From the NCBI GenBank assembly GCA_942491735.1, contig CALOCN010000010.1, forward strand, positions 1 through 19,277: a DNA stretch of 19,277 nucleotides, given 5' to 3'. Both the position numbers and the translations under genes were made by a program. Origin of the DNA: CALOCN01 sp942491735 (lineage in GTDB: Bacteria > Eisenbacteria > RBG-16-71-46 > JABDJR01). Numbering within the stretch: position 1 is the stretch's first letter; every line of letters begins with the position of its first letter. Below, one piece after another: positions 9,047-15,880 of this stretch. The notes beneath the pieces are model-generated. The model was not told the origin of the DNA. It worked only from the letters and a program-made list of their open reading frames with translations, and made no database searches.

Positions 9047-9553
9047 TCACTCCGTTGACGAGCGCGGTGGATCCCCTCGGGCGTGCAGCAGATCGGCCAG
9101 GCAGAGGGAGGCAACGAGAAACAGGACGAAGATCCCGATGAACGCGGCGCGTATGCCCAGAGGCGTGGTGCTCTGCACCGGGTGGTCCGGATGGATGTAC
9201 AGGAGCGCGCTTCGCAGGACAAGAAACGCCGCCAGCGCCGACACGGGCCACGTCAGATTCCTGAGCCGGGCGCGCCCCGCGCTTCCTTCCACGGCCAGAG
9301 CCACCAAGGCGACCGCGACCACCCCCACGGACGCGCGCATGCGGGGCTCGGCCCAGAAAATGCCGCCCCAGCTCACCGTGGCCGACACCAGGGTGAGGCC
9401 GAGGCCCACCATGGTCGCGGACACGTGCAGGTAGACCACGCGAATCCCGTCGCCCAGCATGCGCTCCGGGGGCGCCAGCGCCGCCCAGGCCGCAGCCGCC
9501 ATCAACGCCGCCGCCAGACCCGCCTTGGCGTACGTGTCCCGGGGCCGCGCCAT
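9047..9553 (-). CDS. Short CcmC-like multi-pass membrane protein
   Basis: This 168-residue integral membrane protein has four to five hydrophobic helices. The segment VVYLHVSATMVGLGLTLVSA resembles the histidine-bearing helix of CcmC/CcsA cytochrome c assembly proteins. True CcmC is longer (about 240 residues) and has a WWxWD motif, which is absent here; only IFWAEPRM stands nearby. A heme-handling role is therefore a weak guess, and a lineage-specific membrane protein is equally possible. ATG 9551-9553 (MARPRDTYAK) was preferred over the more upstream in-frame start at 9670 because the hydrophobic region begins right after it. The TGA at 9047-9049 is almost contiguous with the next ATG at 9044, indicating cotranscription with the serine hydrolase. 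Confidence 0.6.
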   Translation of the reverse strand: MARPRDTYAKAGLAAALMAAAAWAALAPPERMLGDGIRVVYLHVSATMVGLGLTLVSATVSWGGIFWAEPRMRASVGVVAVALVALAVEGSAGRARLRNLTWPVSALAAFLVLRSALLYIHPDHPVQSTTPLGIRAAFIGIFVLFLVASLCLADLLHARGDPPRSSTE

Positions 9554-9727
9554 GGGTGAGGGTGCCGTCAAGAAGGCTCCGATGTCCTGGAAGGTGCGGT
9601 GTCCGGGCAACCACGGTGGCCGCCTCCCAGCAGATGGGCAAGCCGCCATGGAGACAGAGCCTGGAAACAAAGGGTTGCCGGGGCCGGGCTACGGGCCCGA
9701 TTGTTGGAGGTCATCACAGGAGAAGCC
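9554..9727. promoter_or_regulatory. Divergent intergenic region
   Basis: These 174 bases separate the minus-strand CcmC-like/hydrolase operon from the plus-strand lipoprotein gene. They must hold both promoters, but I cannot pick out convincing -10/-35 boxes. AGGAG at about 9718-9722 is the ribosome-binding site for ATG 9728. Confidence 0.35.
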
Positions 9728-10513
9728 ATGCCCGCGCAACGTACCAGCCTCGCCCTCCTCGCCTCGGTCTGCTTCGCAGCCGGGTGTGACGTTCCGAAGT
9801 TCCAGGGGCCCCAGATCCAGAATCCGCCCCCGGCCTTCTCCATGAACCGCGAGACGACCCAGGAGCGGCGCATGTTCCCCGCCCGGGCCGTGGTCTTCCA
9901 CGAAGCGTGGGTCGAGGCGTCGTGGGGCAACTTCAGCGGCATCTACATCAACGGTCACCCGGGCAACCTGGGAAAGGGCGAGGTCGTGGCCGCACAGCGC
10001 CAGGCCCTGGCCGACACCGAGGGCCAGCTCGTGGAAATCGGCCCTCTCGAAGCCATCGACGTGGATGGTCGCACCGCCTGGGGGTGGGGCGAGACCTGGC
10101 GCCTTGAGAACGGGGGGCTCCAGTACGTGGTGTTCCGGGCCGCGGTCCCCTACGACACGGTCACCTACGCCGTGGAATTCCTCACGGGTGACCCGGGACT
10201 CAAGATCCGACCCGACAGCCTCCGCACGGTGGTAGCCAGCTTCGCCGTGGGACGGACGAAGCGGAACGTGCCCCTCATTCTGGTCGGAGCCGGGGCACTC
10301 CTCCTGGTCCTGAACCTGGGGCGCACCCGGGCCAACGAACGGGCGGCCAGAGCCCGGCACGTACCCTTGGCGAAGATCCCACCCAAGCCCACAGGCGGCG
10401 CGAAGGGACCTGGCGCCGCAGGAACTACCCCGGATGCGCCACCTGCCCAACCGTCGTCCGTAGCCGACGCCATCCGCAGGCAGGTCGAAGACAGGAACCC
10501 GGGACCGACCTGA
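9728..10513 (+). CDS. Lipoprotein of unknown function with a C-terminal membrane helix
   Basis: This intact 261-residue protein does not match a family I recognise. The signal reads SLALLASVCFAAGCD, with a clear AAGC lipobox at Cys20, so it is an exported lipoprotein. The middle region (about residues 55-170) is a soluble domain with AVVFHEAWVEASWG and WGWGETWRLENGGLQYVVF, which suggests a beta-rich fold. A second hydrophobic helix, VPLILVGAGALLLVLNLG (about residues 180-197), is followed by basic residues and a Pro/Ala-rich tail that would face the cytoplasm. The domain is therefore anchored at both ends in the membrane. The start is decided by AGGAG six bases before ATG 9728. It ends eleven bases before the convergent cyclase gene. 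Confidence 0.8.
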   Translation: MPAQRTSLALLASVCFAAGCDVPKFQGPQIQNPPPAFSMNRETTQERRMFPARAVVFHEAWVEASWGNFSGIYINGHPGNLGKGEVVAAQRQALADTEGQLVEIGPLEAIDVDGRTAWGWGETWRLENGGLQYVVFRAAVPYDTVTYAVEFLTGDPGLKIRPDSLRTVVASFAVGRTKRNVPLILVGAGALLLVLNLGRTRANERAARARHVPLAKIPPKPTGGAKGPGAAGTTPDAPPAQPSSVADAIRRQVEDRNPGPT

Positions 10514-10524
10514 AGCGGTACGGG

Positions 10525-11350
10525 TCAGGCCACGACCCTGAGGGTGACGGCGCGTCCCTCCGCCTCCAATGAGGTAGTGAGCCGCAGGGTACCCGCTTCC
10601 ACCGCTTCCTGGAGGCCCTCCAGGTCCGCTGTGAGCCCCTCAGGTAGGTGCGCCGAGTTGACGGATACGCCCACCCACGCGTCGCGGCCGGACCGTTTGG
10701 CCAGGTAGGCGGCTGCGTCAGCGAGCCCGACCACGTGTTCCCAACTGCCCTCGTCGGGAGATCCGGGAATGAGCGGATAGGCGGCGAAACCCACCGAGCA
10801 CGTCCGGTGGATGCGCAGGCCGTCGCCCAGGTCGAAGCCGGCTTGGGCGATGCGCTCCCGCACCCGTTGGGCAAAGACCGCCGCGCCGGCACGATCCACC
10901 TGCCGACTCAGGATCAGGAACTCCTCACCGCCCCACCGGATGACCACATCGGAGGCCCGGCCCACGTCCTCGAGGATCTGGCCCACCTGGATCAGGACCT
11001 GGTCGCCCGCGGCGTGACCATGGTCATCGTTCACCGACTTGAAGTCGTCCATGTCCAACAGGTAGAACACGACGTCGGACGCGTCGGGCAGCCCTCCCGT
11101 CAAACGGGCCTCGCGGTAGGCGCGCCGGCTCACCGCCAGATCCGCCTCGATGGACTGGAACAGGTACCGGCGGTTGCGCAGCCCGTAAGGGTGTCGGTAA
11201 GGCTCAGTTCCCGGAGCCGGGCGGTGGCCAGGGTCAGCTCCTCGGTACGCGCCTCCACCTCCTTGGTGAGGCGCTGCTGGAGTTGGCCGTGATCCTCCTG
11301 CGATAGAGCAGGAACGCCACGACCCCCACGAGGATGCCGGCCGCCAGGGG
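10525..11350 (-). CDS. Diguanylate cyclase (GGDEF domain), N-terminus lost at foreign junction, frameshifted
   Basis: The catalytic domain makes cyclic di-GMP from two GTP. Reading from the junction there is a hydrophobic helix (ILVGVVAFLLYRRR), a coiled-coil linker (QRLTKEVEARTEEL), and then SLTDTLTG that opens the GGDEF domain. DMDDFKSVNDDHGHAAGD carries metal and substrate residues. The active-site loop is GGEEF (10918-10932), and the product-inhibition I-site RASD lies five residues before it (10948-10959), so an active, feedback-inhibited enzyme is expected. Two one-base shifts (about 11182 and 11280) interrupt the N-terminal half. At about 11350 bacterial coding stops abruptly and vertebrate-like sequence begins, so the sensor part is missing. 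A membrane-bound sensor cyclase is inferred from the helix next to the linker. Confidence 0.88.
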
Positions 11351-12275
11351 GCAGCTCACATGGGGAAAGGGCACGCTGCTGAAGCATGAGGTGGCATGCA
11401 GAAAAGCCCAGGAATGCATCCTCCATGTACTGTCTGCATACAGCCAAAAGGCTGGGAAGGCTGGGCAGCACCCCGAGGGCAACACCTGCATCCCAGCCAA
11501 CCGTGCCTGGAATTTATTTTGAGCAGCCCAGGTGCGGATCACAGTGCTGCCGCAATGAAGCTAAGACCACAGCTCAGTTGTCTGTGGACTGGGCCACTGC
11601 CACCTCGGCCCTGACTCCCCTGCAGGAGCAGCCTGATGAAGGGTCTGAAAGGCCTCAGTAGGCCTGTGGTTCCAAAGCGGGATCAGCCCTGGAAGAACAC
11701 TGCCTAAAGCCCTTTGATGGAGTCAGGGAACAGTGCTGCAGCACTGGGAGCTGGCCTGAGTCAGCCGCAGGCCTCGGCCAGCACGCCTGGAGGCCCAGTG
11801 AGCCAGCCAGTCCCAAGAGGAAGGAACTCGAATGGGCTGGGAAGACCCCCAGGGAGCAGCCCTGCCCAGCCAGCTGGCCGCCTTGGGGATGAATAATCAG
11901 CACCTTGCCAGGCGGCCAGAGCCTCAGTGCCTGCACCTGGACTGGGCTCAGCCTGGCAGCCATGGATCCAGCCTGGCCCGGCACGAACACACACCACACT
12001 AAGCACAGCAATGTGCTGCTGGAGGCTGAGATGACGTGGGGCGCAGCTGCGCTCAGAGAGCCATGTAGGGCAGGGGGAAGGTACCAGGTGATGGGACCCG
12101 AACCCTGAGAACTCATGCAGGCACCTCATGCAGCACGCTGAACAGAAATGAGCTTCCAGGCCAGCACAGCGCTGGGGAGAACGAGGGGACACCACCAGTC
12201 CCACCAAGGACCAGCAGGACAGCCTCCACGAACCAGCAAATTCTGGCTTTGAGGGTCCTTGAGCAGGTGGTGGGA
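11350..12275. other. Foreign CpG-depleted, vertebrate-like segment
   Basis: No bacterial gene is readable here. By hand count 11401-12300 holds about 24 CpG in 900 bases, roughly a third of what its GC content predicts. Neighbouring bacterial lines carry around ten per 60 bases. TG, CA, CAG and CCTG words are abundant, and stops are frequent in all frames. This is the signature of methylated vertebrate DNA. There is no transposase, no visible target-site duplication and no terminal inverted repeat. The edges fall inside two bacterial genes, so a chimeric assembly or contaminating read is the simplest reading. Confidence 0.75.
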
Positions 12276-12498
12276 ATTCGGGGGCGAGCTGGTCAGTGCT
12301 CGGGCCGGAAGTTGGCTGGGCTGCATGGATCAGCCGAAGCGCTGGCATGTAGGCGGCCATCGAACCAACTCGGCCGGCCGGAACTCGCAAGGCAGCAGCC
12401 GCGCTGGCCTGGAAAGCGCAGCCGACCAGCCCAGCGACGAAGGCCGGCGTCCGTGAAGTCACGCTGGCCAGCGACGGCACCAGCAGTCGAACAGGACG
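12276..12498. other. CpG-rich segment of unclear origin between foreign block and tag remnant
   Basis: CpG density jumps back to a bacterial-like or CpG-island level after an EcoRI-type GAATTC at 12274-12279. On the minus strand one frame stays open through this stretch but matches neither glycosylase I nor anything else I recognise. It may be a third source sequence, a GC-rich part of the vertebrate piece, or badly damaged continuation of the glycosylase gene. Confidence 0.4.
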
Positions 12499-12684
12499 CC
12501 CAGCAGCCGCTTCCGGAGGATAGGTGAGCCACGACAACCCCGACTGGAATCCCTCCAGACAGATCTTCTCGAAGAGCCGGCGGTCGTCTCCCACCGGAAA
12601 GCCCCACTCGTGGTCGTGGTAGTGGACGTAGTCGTCGGCGGCGTTGCGTACCCAGAAGCAGCGCGTGGGCACCGTCGGGCTCAT
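12499..12684 (-). pseudogene. tag: DNA-3-methyladenine glycosylase I, N-terminal third only
   Basis: The first ~62 residues of a TagA-type base-excision repair enzyme that removes 3-methyladenine are clear. They include RCFWV, then YHDHEWGFPVGDDRRLFEKI and CLEGFQSGLSWLT. The last of these contains the Glu that corresponds to the catalytic residue of the E. coli enzyme. After SWLT a one-base shift gives ILRKR, as expected, and then homology ends near 12499. The full protein is about 190 residues, so two thirds are missing at the foreign block. ATG 12682-12684 overlaps the TGA of the upstream serine hydrolase (ATGA), suggesting translational coupling. I call it broken as sequenced. If the neighbouring block is an assembly artefact, the real gene may be whole. 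Confidence 0.85.
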
Positions 12685-13805
12685 GGTGCTCCAGCCCAAG
12701 GATACGGTCCCGGCATCTCCACCCCTTTGGCGTCGAACAGCAATTCGATCATGCGTTGCCAGGACTCCCAGCTCGTGGTGCGTCCGTACACGGAGTTGGT
12801 CTTGTGGGCGATGACCAGATCCACGGCGGGAAGCACCGTGATCCACTGCCCGATGGCGCCCCGCGCCGTGTACGCGCCTGCGAAGGGACCTGTGGCCCGG
12901 GGGCCGTCCCACACCCACCACATGTACCCGTACCCGAAGTAGCCGTCCCGGCGGCTCACGGGGTGCATCTCTCCGAGGGGGGTCACGACACTCGAGATCC
13001 GACGCACCCACTCCGGGCTCATGAGCTGGCGACCGTCCCAGCTTCCCTCCCGCAGCATGAGGTAGCCCACCCGGGCCATGTCCCGGGTGGAGAGCCACAT
13101 GTGGTATGCGGGGTTCACGGAGATGGACAGGTCCCCGCTCTTGTTCTGAGCGCTCCGGTCCCAGTCCTCGAAGCCTAGGGGCCCCGCCAGCTGCTCGCCG
13201 AGCTCGTCGTAGATGTCGCGCCCGGTCTCGCGCTCGAAAACCGCGCCCGCCGCGTTGAAATCCCAGTTGTTGTAGAGCTGATACGTCCCGGGCTGCTGGG
13301 AACCCCGCTCAGGAGCTGACGCCAGGTCATCCCCGCCGTTGGAGGCGGGGTGGTACACCCCGGAACGCGCCGTGACGAGATCGTGGATGCGCGCCTGCTT
13401 CTCCAGGGGGAGCAGGCCACCGACATCGTCCATGCCCATGTCGGCCAGAGTCCTGTCCAGGTCGACGGTCCCATTCTCCACCCACTTGCCGTAGAGCATG
13501 GCCAGGATGCTCTTCCGCGCCGAGGCCAGGTACGACAGTTCCTCGATGTCGCCGTAGGTGAAGACCACCCTACCCCGGTCCACCACCACGAGCCCCGTGG
13601 TGTACGCGCTGTCGCGGATGAAGTCATACGTGGTGCGAAGCTTGGCGGCATCCCATCCGTAGGCCCCCAGATCGCCGCGGGCCACGCTCTCCCATGTCGC
13701 TCCGGGATACACCGGGTCGGTGCGTACCTGACCCGTCGCCGGGGCGGCAAGGACCACGAGGAGGAGAAGGGATCGCACAGCGGTGCCGAAGCGGATCATG
13801 ACCAT
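12681..13805 (-). CDS. Secreted serine hydrolase, class C beta-lactamase family
   Basis: This intact 374-residue exported hydrolase is the third of this superfamily in the window. The signal peptide is LLLLVVLAAPATGQ, with cleavage about residue 26. Motif SxxK is SARK at 95-98 and YxN is YNN at 178-180. SVVTPLGEMHPVSRRDGYFG and the YGYMWWVWDG stretch match the 6-aminohexanoate-hydrolase/EstB-like branch, and the third motif is ARGAIGQW. It is not a close copy of the other two: spacing and motif residues differ, so these are diverged paralogs. It is the first gene of a pair with the glycosylase, sharing ATGA. The substrate cannot be inferred beyond amide or ester hydrolysis outside the cytoplasm. 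Confidence 0.9.
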   Translation of the reverse strand: MVMIRFGTAVRSLLLLVVLAAPATGQVRTDPVYPGATWESVARGDLGAYGWDAAKLRTTYDFIRDSAYTTGLVVVDRGRVVFTYGDIEELSYLASARKSILAMLYGKWVENGTVDLDRTLADMGMDDVGGLLPLEKQARIHDLVTARSGVYHPASNGGDDLASAPERGSQQPGTYQLYNNWDFNAAGAVFERETGRDIYDELGEQLAGPLGFEDWDRSAQNKSGDLSISVNPAYHMWLSTRDMARVGYLMLREGSWDGRQLMSPEWVRRISSVVTPLGEMHPVSRRDGYFGYGYMWWVWDGPRATGPFAGAYTARGAIGQWITVLPAVDLVIAHKTNSVYGRTTSWESWQRMIELLFDAKGVEMPGPYPWAGAP

Positions 13806-13910
13806 GCCCCTGGAAACGGGTTGCGAGGACGGGGAAGGTACCGAGGTCCCGTAGACCGGGAAAGCCGCCCGGTGGCCCCCATGGGCCCACTTCCCCTCCG
13901 ACCGGGTGGC

Positions 13911-13945
13911 AAAGAAAAGCCCCCAGCGCCGAGGCGCCGGGGGCT
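13911..13945 (-). terminator. Rho-independent terminator of the cold-shock gene
   Basis: On the minus strand AGCCCCC (13939-13945) pairs with GGGGGCT (13918-13924), and after one mismatch the GGCGC and GCGCT halves continue the stem around a four-base loop. TTTTCTTT (13911-13918) follows. It lies about 30 bases after the csp stop and separates csp from the hydrolase operon. Confidence 0.88.
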
Positions 13946-13973
13946 TAGCACTCAGTGGTTCGAGCGTCGCAGC

Positions 13974-14180
13974 TTAGAGCTTGACGACGTTCTCAGCGGC
14001 GGGGCCCTTCTGGCCCTGCGTGATCTCGAACTCGACCTTGTCACCCTCGCTCAGGGACTTGAAGCCCTGGGCCTGGATGGCCGAATGGTGGACAAAGCAG
14101 TCCTTGCCACCGTCGTCCGGGGTGATGAAGCCGAAGCCCTTCTGATCGTTGAACCACTTTACGGTGCCTTGCGTACGCAT
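13974..14180 (-). CDS. csp: Cold-shock protein, CspA family
   Basis: This intact 68-residue single cold-shock domain binds single-stranded RNA and DNA and acts as an RNA chaperone. RNP1 is KGFGFI (residues 14-19) and RNP2 is FVHH (29-32). The N-terminus GTVKWFND and the ending GPAAENVV are diagnostic. The length is exactly that of the family. GGAGTAGGAAG directly before ATG 14180 provides the ribosome-binding site. It is monocistronic: a strong intrinsic terminator follows, and a leader of 250 bases or more with several hairpins precedes it. Long structured leaders are characteristic of cold-regulated csp mRNAs, so thermal or attenuation control is likely. Confidence 0.96.
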   Translation of the reverse strand: MRTQGTVKWFNDQKGFGFITPDDGGKDCFVHHSAIQAQGFKSLSEGDKVEFEITQGQKGPAAENVVKL

Positions 14181-14278
14181 CTTCCTACTCCGTGTTCGTC
14201 ATGGTCTTCGGTCGGAATGTTCGGAAGATCCGTACCTGCCGACTGCTGACCCACGTGGCCGTTAACCCCCACGCTGGG

Positions 14279-14297
14279 TTGTGGCAAACTGCCACAA
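14279..14297. repeat. Perfect inverted repeat, candidate operator or leader hairpin
   Basis: TTGTGGCA-AAC-TGCCACAA has eight-base arms with a three-base centre. No T-run follows on the plus strand, and on the minus strand the T-run precedes it, so it is not a terminator. It could be a dimeric regulator site or a hairpin in the csp mRNA leader. Confidence 0.6.
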
Positions 14298-14330
14298 AAA
14301 ACGGGAATACTCTCAACAGAGAGCTTCCCG
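14296..14330 (-). terminator. Terminator-like hairpin inside the csp leader (candidate attenuator)
   Basis: CGGGAA (14302-14307) pairs with TTCCCG (14325-14330), and CTCTC (14310-14314) pairs with GAGAG (14319-14323), with an AACA loop as read on the plus strand. On the minus strand the stem is followed directly by TTTTTT (14296-14301). No minus-strand gene lies upstream for it to end. It may therefore attenuate csp transcription or end a short RNA. Confidence 0.6.
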
Positions 14331-14335
14331 AGTTT

Positions 14336-14400
14336 CCTTGAAACGCATGCTACAAAAAGTCCATCCTGCTACTGTTGATCAGCATTCAAGGTCGCATGCT
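14336..14400. repeat. Inverted CCTTGAA/TTCAAGG pair, each next to CGCATGCT
   Basis: CCTTGAA at 14336-14342 is followed by A and CGCATGCT (14344-14351). TTCAAGG at 14385-14391 is followed by T and CGCATGCT (14393-14400). The first words are inverted and the second are direct copies of a near-palindrome. They may be paired regulator sites or a long stem in a leader RNA. Confidence 0.5.
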
Positions 14401-14441
14401 GGCTCCCCGGCGTCAATCGCCACCCCCCACCGAGATCATTC

Positions 14442-15080
14442 TTGCCCTTCAAGCCGACCGCAGACCTGGACCCAGCGCTCCGCGCCACCCTCGCCGAAAT
14501 CGGTGAACAGGGTTGGGAAATCTGGGCGCAATTCGACCGGAACGTCCGCCAGCACGACTGGCACCCCTTCGTCCCGGCGGATTATGAGCGGGTCCTGGAA
14601 GCCCTCGTAACGCTGCGGTCTCCGGGCCTCCGCTTCCTGGAGTGGGGCTCCGCCACGGGCGTCATCACCATCATGGCGGATCTGCTCGGTTACGAGGCCT
14701 ACGGCATCGAATTGGACGAAGACCTCGTCGCGGTGTCCCTCGAGATGGCGACCCGATACGGGTCCAAGGCGCGCTTCGCCGCCGGCAGCTTCCTGCCCGC
14801 AGGGTACGCGTGGAGCCCCAGGGACGGAGACGGACGCTTGGGGACCGTGGGAGAAGGGACCTCGGGGTACCTCCAGCTCGGCCACCCCCTGGACGACTTC
14901 GACCTGGTCTATGCGTTTCCCTGGGGCGGCGAGGAAACCATGATGCACGACCTCATGCGCCAATACGGAGGCCAGGATTCAGCACTATTGCTGAACCGCG
15001 TCTCCGGCGACGTGGAACTCTTCCGGAGGGGCAAGCTCCAGCGGTGGCAGACTCCGGAGTCGGAAACCCCTACTGGATGA
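14442..15080 (+). CDS. Class I SAM-dependent methyltransferase
   Basis: This 212-residue protein has a Rossmann-fold methyltransferase core. Motif I is FLEWGSATGVITIMADLLG (about residues 65-83). YGIELDEDLVAVSLEMATRY supplies the acidic residue that binds the ribose, and FDLVYAFPWGGEE sits at the motif IV position. The N-terminal ~60 residues are helical (QGWEIWAQFDRNVRQHDW) and probably form the substrate cap. The substrate is not recognisable. No ATG fits, so the start is a TTG at 14442 with only a weak upstream GAG; a misread ATG or a lost upstream base is possible. It converges with the S51 peptidase gene, and the two coding ends overlap by 11 bases (15070-15080). Confidence 0.82.
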   Translation: MPFKPTADLDPALRATLAEIGEQGWEIWAQFDRNVRQHDWHPFVPADYERVLEALVTLRSPGLRFLEWGSATGVITIMADLLGYEAYGIELDEDLVAVSLEMATRYGSKARFAAGSFLPAGYAWSPRDGDGRLGTVGEGTSGYLQLGHPLDDFDLVYAFPWGGEETMMHDLMRQYGGQDSALLLNRVSGDVELFRRGKLQRWQTPESETPTG

Positions 15081-15865
15081 GCTCCGGCTCCATGATCTCC
15101 TCCACCACCCGTCCGCCCACGACCCCCACTTTGTAGACCTTGGCGTCGGCCCGGGTGGCGACCACGCGGGCCACCTCGTTGTCCTCGAAGTAGATACCCG
15201 CGTCGTTGTCGCAGGCGTACCCGGGCTTGAGTTCACCCGAGGCGATGAGCCGGTGGTAGGTGGGCCGCCGCACGGCCTCGCCGTCGTAGAGGGGCGAGTG
15301 GCTTCCCTTCAGGAACCCCAGACACTCGATCCTGGTGACTTCCTTGGGGCGGGAATCGGTGGTGCCCTCCTCGAACCAGCACAGGGAGCCGGCGCTGGCG
15401 CCACCGAACACGATGCCGCGATCCCAGCGCTTCGCGGAGCACCTCGTCGATGCCCTGCACCTTCCAGATCGCCTGCTGGTTCAGGGTGTTGCCGCCGGAC
15501 ACGACGATGGCGTCCACCGACAGGAAGACCTCCGCCCAGGAGCGGTCCTGGGAATAGCTGGAGATGAAGCTCTCCTGAACCGACGGGTCCTCGTTGAGGG
15601 GCGCGCAGTTCTCATAGAAACGGATGCTCGCGGTGGCGCTGTCCGCCGACGCCGTGGGGAGGTAGAGCAGCTTTGGGCGCGCCTTGCCCGTGAGCTCGGC
15701 CATGTACCGGAGGAACGCCGTGCCGAAACCACCGCCGGCAATGAGGATCTTACGGGTCGCGGCCCGCCGCGACGCCCGGGGGAGGCCCTCGCCCATAGGC
15801 AGGCGGTCCACGCTCAACTCCACTGCTCCCGCGGCCGACACGGCCAGGAATTCCCTACGGTCCAT
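15070..15865 (-). CDS. S51 family peptidase (cyanophycinase/peptidase E-like), Tat-type signal, frameshifted
   Basis: This is a serine peptidase of the class-I glutamine-amidotransferase-like S51 family (dipeptidase E, cyanophycinase). The N-terminus MDRREFLAVSAAGA has the RRxFL twin-arginine pattern, implying folded export. Family marks in order are ILIAGGGFG, LLYLPTASAD, VSGGNTLNQQ, then GASAGSLCWF with the nucleophile Ser codon at 15394-15396, and KGSHSPLYDG with a candidate His. A one-base shift near 15418 splits REALGS from DRGIVFGGASAG. With the shift repaired, the protein has about 265 residues, normal for the family. GAGGAG seven bases before ATG 15865 supports the start. It follows the RnfD-like gene by about 15 bases, so the two are probably cotranscribed. 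Cyanophycinase activity is not established. Confidence 0.85.
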
Positions 15866-15880
15866 GCTGCGCTCCTCAAG

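Larger units (their letters stand above)
14181..14441. promoter_or_regulatory. Divergent, structured csp leader / methyltransferase upstream region
   Basis: This is a gene-free, AT-richer stretch between csp (minus) and the methyltransferase (plus). It holds, from high to low coordinate, a repeat pair at 14336-14400, a hairpin plus T6 (14296-14330), a perfect palindrome (14279-14297), and a weaker AACCC/GGGTT hairpin at 14264-14280. I see no clean sigma-70 promoter. The csp transcript most likely starts above 14330. Confidence 0.55.

Noticed and set aside
12274..12279. EcoRI site as proof of a cloning-vector junction
   Set aside because: GAATTC also occurs elsewhere in the ordinary bacterial part (near 1654, 10174 and 15848), so it is not diagnostic.
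11350..12498. Insert as a transposon, integron or genomic island
   Set aside because: No transposase or integrase, no terminal inverted repeats, no target-site duplication, no attachment site, and its base composition is vertebrate-like.
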